Origin: an uncultured Lachnospiraceae bacterium
GTDB lineage: Bacteria > Bacillota > Clostridia > Lachnospirales > Lachnospiraceae
Direction of reading: 5' to 3'
Length of the DNA: 52,447 nucleotides
Assembly (NCBI GenBank): GCA_947566705.1
Contig: CANOLA010000009.1
Location: forward strand, 1 to 52,447
The notes beneath the pieces were generated by a model, which ran no database searches, had not been told where the DNA came from, and worked only from the letters and a program-made list of their open reading frames with translations. This document shows, one piece after another, positions 49,410 through 52,447 of this stretch (position 1 is its first letter; every line of letters begins with the position of its first letter). Made by a program: the position numbers and the translations under genes.

Positions 49410-50859
49410 CTGCCACCTTTTCCCCCAGATAATAAAAGCCTTTGCATTCGGTCAGTTTCACCATAAAAAGATGCCCGACCATGTCCGGCGTTCCTGCAAA
49501 ATGAACCACAGCATTGTTGGAAAGCCGTCCGGTAATCAGTGAGGAATCCTGCGTATTTACTTCTTCTGCAAGCACCTCCAGAGTTTTTCCTTCCAGCAAA
49601 GAAGCTTTTTTTGCACTGATCTGCTGGACGGTTTTTAAGAGTAGATCAAAATGCTCTTTTACTTCTTCAGGAGCCACCTGGTTTTCCATGGCAGCCGCCG
49701 GGGTTCCGGTACGTTTTGAATAAATAAAGGTAAAAGCACTGTCAAATTCCACCTGCTTTACCACATCAAGTGTTTCCATAAAATCTTCTTCTGTTTCACC
49801 TGGAAATCCGACAATAATATCGGTTGTCAGTGCAATATCAGGTATCGCCTCGCGAAGCTTCTTTACCAGTGCCAGATACTGCTTTTTATCATAATGGCGG
49901 TTCATTATTTTAAGGATTCTGGAACTGCCGGACTGCAGCGGCAGATGCATGTGTTTACATACTTTATCGCATTCCTTCATGGCAAGAATCAGATCATCGG
50001 ATAAATCCTTTGGATGGGACGTCATAAAACGGATGCGTTTTAATCCCTCTATTTTATTCACCTCACGAAGCAGGTCTGCAAAACTCATGGGATTTTCCAG
50101 GTTTTTGCCGTAGGAATTTACATTCTGTCCCAGCAGCATGACCTCACAGACACCATCGGACACAAGGGCTTTGATCTCCCGTATGATTTCCTCCGGTTTC
50201 CTGCTTCTCTCACGTCCCCGTACATAGGGTACAATACAGTAACTGCAGAAATTGTTGCAGCCAAACATAATATTGACACCGGATTTAAAGGAAAATTTGC
50301 GTTTGTTTGGAAGGTTTTCAACAATTCTATCGGTATCCTTCCAGATATCCGTAATCATGGAACCGGATTCCATGCTGTTACATAAAAGCTCGGCAAATTT
50401 ATAAATATTATGGGTGCCGAAAACCAGGTTCACAAAACGGTAGGATTTCTGTATCTTTTCAACAACCTGCTCCTCCTGCATCATGCATCCGCAGAGTGCA
50501 ATCATCATATGCGGATTCTTTTTTTTGTAACCGGAAAGATAACCAAGCCGCCCGTATACCTTGTTATTTGCATTTTCACGCACGGTACAAGTGTTGTAAA
50601 TGACAAAATCCGCATGCTCGTCTTCTGTTTCCTCATATCCGATATCCGTGAGTATTCCGGTAAGTTTTTCAGAATCCCTGGCATTCATCTGACAGCCAAA
50701 GGTTTTTACGCAGCAGACGGGTCTGCGCCCTAATTTTTCCCCAAGTTTTTTCACGTATTCCCGGCATTTTGCCATATAGTAATACTGTCTGGCTGGTTCT
50801 TTTGTCGGAGGCTCCTTTGTTATATCTATTTTGTCAAAGTCTATTTTTTCTTCATACAT
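49402..50859 (-). CDS. miaB: tRNA methylthiotransferase MiaB
   Basis: MiaB converts i6A37 of tRNAs to ms2i6A37 using two 4Fe-4S clusters and SAM. The 485-residue protein has an N-terminal extension of about 45 residues, the UPF0004 domain (VKTFGCQMNARDSE, IYNTCTVRENA, ALCGCMMQEE), the radical SAM triad in FGCNNFCSYCIVPYVRGRER and a C-terminal TRAM domain (LEVLAEEVNTQDSSLITGRL). The VRGRERSR stretch is typical of MiaB as opposed to RimO. It lies 14 bases behind a 49-residue ORF and overlaps the next gene by eight bases. Confidence 0.97.
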   Translation of the reverse strand: MYEEKIDFDKIDITKEPPTKEPARQYYYMAKCREYVKKLGEKLGRRPVCCVKTFGCQMNARDSEKLTGILTDIGYEETEDEHADFVIYNTCTVRENANNKVYGRLGYLSGYKKKNPHMMIALCGCMMQEEQVVEKIQKSYRFVNLVFGTHNIYKFAELLCNSMESGSMITDIWKDTDRIVENLPNKRKFSFKSGVNIMFGCNNFCSYCIVPYVRGRERSRKPEEIIREIKALVSDGVCEVMLLGQNVNSYGKNLENPMSFADLLREVNKIEGLKRIRFMTSHPKDLSDDLILAMKECDKVCKHMHLPLQSGSSRILKIMNRHYDKKQYLALVKKLREAIPDIALTTDIIVGFPGETEEDFMETLDVVKQVEFDSAFTFIYSKRTGTPAAAMENQVAPEEVKEHFDLLLKTVQQISAKKASLLEGKTLEVLAEEVNTQDSSLITGRLSNNAVVHFAGTPDMVGHLFMVKLTECKGFYYLGEKVADA

Positions 50860-50873
50860 AGGCTTTCTTACCT

Positions 50874-51023
50874 CTAATTTTCTTTTTCCTCTTTGTCTAT
50901 CTTCTTTTTACCTTCAACTGATTCGATACAATCAACAATATCGTCACTTGTGAAATTTTTGGATTTTAACCATTCGATAAGATTTAATACCTCTCTTGCT
51001 GTCATTGACTTTAATACCTCCAT
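50874..51023 (-). CDS. Small unknown protein upstream of miaB (49 residues)
   Basis: An ORF of 49 codons begins MEVLKSMTAREVLNLIEWLK and ends KKKIDKEEKEN. A ribosome-like GGGAG lies 8 bases before the ATG at 51021-51023. A second ATG seven codons on (51003-51005), behind GGAGG, is equally possible (MTAREVLNLIEWLKSKNF). The composition is helical and charged with no membrane segment; similar short proteins occur in Clostridia. It ends 14 bases before miaB and is probably cotranscribed. Function unknown. Confidence 0.6.
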   Translation of the reverse strand: MEVLKSMTAREVLNLIEWLKSKNFTSDDIVDCIESVEGKKKIDKEEKEN

Positions 51024-51122
51024 CTTCCAATCTCCCTTCTATCCATCAGATTTACTTGCATCATTTGATAATATCATTAATAAACGTTTTTTGGTTTATC
51101 TCAGATATTAAAATTAGACTGT

Positions 51123-51332
51123 TTATGGTTTATTTTCCACGTATTTTATTATGTTTCCCGGTTGCATATCTAATAATTCACAAAGCTGTTCCAGTGTTTT
51201 TATCCCTACTATTTCTCCTTTCCTCAATTTCTGCATAGCAGACTGACTAAGTATATTTTCCCTTAATATCCTGGTGCTATTGTACCCGGATTCTTTCAGT
51301 GTTTCTATTACATCTATCTTATATGCCAGCAT
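51123..51332 (-). CDS. Small XRE-family helix-turn-helix regulator
   Basis: A 69-residue DNA-binding protein consisting of one Cro/CI-type domain: MLAYKIDVIETLKESGYNST, the recognition region ILSQSAMQKLRKGEIVGIKT and LEQLCELLDMQPGNIIKYVE. It has no effector domain. AAAGGAGGTTTCTGT precedes the ATG and a promoter lies 25 bases upstream. It probably regulates itself or neighbouring genes; no target is visible. Confidence 0.88.
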   Translation of the reverse strand: MLAYKIDVIETLKESGYNSTRILRENILSQSAMQKLRKGEIVGIKTLEQLCELLDMQPGNIIKYVENKP

Positions 51333-51352
51333 ACAGAAACCTCCTTTTCTCT

Positions 51353-51381
51353 ATTCTAATTTGATACTGAAAAAAAGTCAA
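51353..51381 (-). promoter_or_regulatory. Promoter of the XRE regulator gene
   Basis: On the minus strand TTGACT (51376-51381), 17 bases and TAGAAT (51353-51358). Confidence 0.72.
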
Positions 51382-51382
51382 G

Positions 51383-51434
51383 AAAAATAATCCAAAACCA
51401 GTTTAAATATCACCTGATATTAAACTGGTTTTGG
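51383..51434 (-). terminator. Long-stem terminator after the 247-residue gene
   Basis: On the minus strand CCAAAACCAGTTTAATATC pairs with GATATTTAAACTGGTTTTGG around AGGT (51392-51434, one bulge), followed by ATTATTTTTC. It separates the proA-side unit from the XRE promoter only two bases on. Confidence 0.72.
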
Positions 51435-51476
51435 TTGTTGAAAAAGAAGCAGAAAAAGCACACAAAGAAGATCTGA

Positions 51477-52220
51477 TTATTCCTGAATTGCTTTAACAAA
51501 CTTTAAATATTCTTTTAAATCCAGCCCTTTATTCATCTTTTTTGCCAGGGGAATCAAATGTTCCAAGAGGTCATCCTCCCCGATATATGGAAATACATAC
51601 ATCTGGCTGTCATCCTCATTTTCAAAGAAATCCCCTTCTTTGCGGATATCCGCTATCGTTTGGGCAAGGATTTTATCTATTTCATGGTTTTGCTTTGTAA
51701 TTCTTTCCGTAAGCTCATCCGTATCCTTAAATTCCTTTATGATTTCCTCATCTTCATCATTCAGGCAGTTTTCATATAAATATTTCTGAACCCTGGCAAA
51801 CCCTTCCATGCCGGGTTCAGAATACCCATATTCTTCCGGAATATATTTAAAGGCAAGCAGATCAGAGGCACAGTATGTCCCTTCATTCTCTTTTTTATAT
51901 TTTATGATGCTTTCCTCACAGTTTTTTACGGTCTGTACAATTACTTCACATGAGAAAAGCCATTCAGCGGTAACATTGTAATGCATGCGAAAACACATGG
52001 CATAAATATTTTTCCCCTGGTCCTGGAATTTAAACTTTATATTGCGTGCTGTCTGGCGAACGGCAAAGTCAAACATTTTTTTCAGTTCGCGTTTGTCTGG
52101 TTTTCTCTCGCCAGCACTTTTATTATCTTCTATGTTTTCCAGTAGTGTAAGAACCAGTTCCAGTTTTTCTTCCGGCAGTGTTTCCAGTTTTTTTATAACA
52201 TGCTGTCTTAATTCTGTCAT
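51477..52220 (-). CDS. Unknown 247-residue protein behind proA
   Basis: I do not recognise it securely. The N-terminus (MTELRQHVIKKLETLPEEKL) is helical, like the start of some antitoxin-like proteins. The middle (FAVRQTARNIKFKFQDQGKN, YAMCFRMHYNVTAEWLFSCE) recalls DUF4303-type immunity-like proteins. The C-terminal half is acidic and helical. It is soluble, with no signal or membrane segment. Its ATG lies three bases after the proA stop, so it may be translated by coupling, which is odd for an accessory gene. A strong terminator follows. Confidence 0.65.
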   Translation of the reverse strand: MTELRQHVIKKLETLPEEKLELVLTLLENIEDNKSAGERKPDKRELKKMFDFAVRQTARNIKFKFQDQGKNIYAMCFRMHYNVTAEWLFSCEVIVQTVKNCEESIIKYKKENEGTYCASDLLAFKYIPEEYGYSEPGMEGFARVQKYLYENCLNDEDEEIIKEFKDTDELTERITKQNHEIDKILAQTIADIRKEGDFFENEDDSQMYVFPYIGEDDLLEHLIPLAKKMNKGLDLKEYLKFVKAIQE

Positions 52221-52223
52221 GGT

Positions 52224-52447
52224 TTACCGTACCTGCCCGTTTCCGTAAATAATGTATTTATAGCTTGTAAGGGCTTCCAGTCCCATCGGTCCCCTTGCAT
52301 GAAGCTTTTGTGTACTGATACCGATTTCAGCACCGAAACCAAACTCGTTTCCATCAGAAAACCGGGTGGATGCATTTACATAAACGCATGCCGCATCCAC
52401 CTCATCCAGAAACTTCTGTGATATGTCGTAATTTTTTGTGACAATCG
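52224..52447 (-). CDS. proA: Gamma-glutamyl phosphate reductase ProA, C-terminal part
   Basis: ProA reduces glutamyl-5-phosphate to glutamate semialdehyde in proline synthesis. Only the last about 74 codons are in the window; the N-terminal part lies beyond the right edge. The end shows [40 protein letters not shown] and [17 protein letters not shown], diagnostic of ProA. Confidence 0.95.
   Translation of the reverse strand, partial: IVTKNYDISQKFLDEVDAACVYVNASTRFSDGNEFGFGAEIGISTQKLHARGPMGLEALTSYKYIIYGNGQVR

Overview
The window looks like chromosome from a spore-forming, low-GC Gram-positive of the class Clostridia, most likely family Lachnospiraceae. The evidence is a GerW spore protein, an alpha/beta small acid-soluble spore protein, a YlbJ-like membrane protein, sigma-A promoters of the TTGACA-17-TATAAT type, strong AGGAGG ribosome sites, and the gene order gls24-fakA-recG next to rpmB, and yicC-gmk-rpoZ-rimO-pgsA-rsmD-coaD. 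The assignment rests on gene content and order read by eye; no database search was possible. No rRNA, tRNA or CRISPR array was seen.

1-10.2 kb (minus strand): hisZ-hisG-hisD (hisD runs off the left edge) follow their own perfect promoter. Upstream lies a long housekeeping run: pepD, an RsuA-type pseudouridine synthase, a YgiQ-type radical SAM protein, a NYN-domain protein, a RluA-type pseudouridine synthase and recU. 10.2-16.6 kb: a plus-strand YlbJ-like gene, then a minus-strand operon yicC-gmk-rpoZ-rimO-pgsA-rsmD-coaD plus a coiled-coil protein. 16.7-18.9 kb (plus): rqcH and a spore-protein gene with a foldable leader. 18.9-23.1 kb (minus): gls24-fakA-recG, divergent from rpmB. 23.5-26 kb (minus): NUDIX hydrolase, an unknown protein, a DUF2953 protein and gerW, followed by a tiny membrane protein. 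26-31.6 kb (minus): zapA, a U32 peptidase, a FtsW/RodA protein and a class B penicillin-binding protein, a wall-growth and division unit. 31.6-34.3 kb (minus): ruvA-ruvB behind a promoter containing a LexA-type box, then an EamA transporter.

34.3-39.1 kb is a scrap yard of mobile DNA: a 59-bp remnant of an AAA-ATPase gene, an IS200-type transposase remnant, an ABC ATPase whose permease is cut off by a 1.46-kb IS4-type element, and an intact AAA/DUF4143 ATPase behind three 33-bp repeats. The 59-bp remnant matches part of that intact gene.

39.1-45.3 kb is the most interesting accessory block. It has a LytTR response regulator and an AgrC-like sensor kinase; then two exact 19-bp direct repeats directly upstream of a promoter; then a 12-codon ORF with an ideal ribosome site (MFLGIPLFPFFK); then a small exported protein and a three-gene ABC export module. 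I read this as a candidate undescribed peptide signalling or secretion locus. The link between the parts is inferred from position and motifs.

45.5-52.4 kb: an iron-dependent alcohol dehydrogenase (plus), an ECF sigma/anti-sigma pair, miaB followed by NusG-domain-II and Gx-transporter genes, a small ORF, a small XRE regulator, an unknown 247-residue protein directly behind proA, and the 3' end of proA at the right edge.
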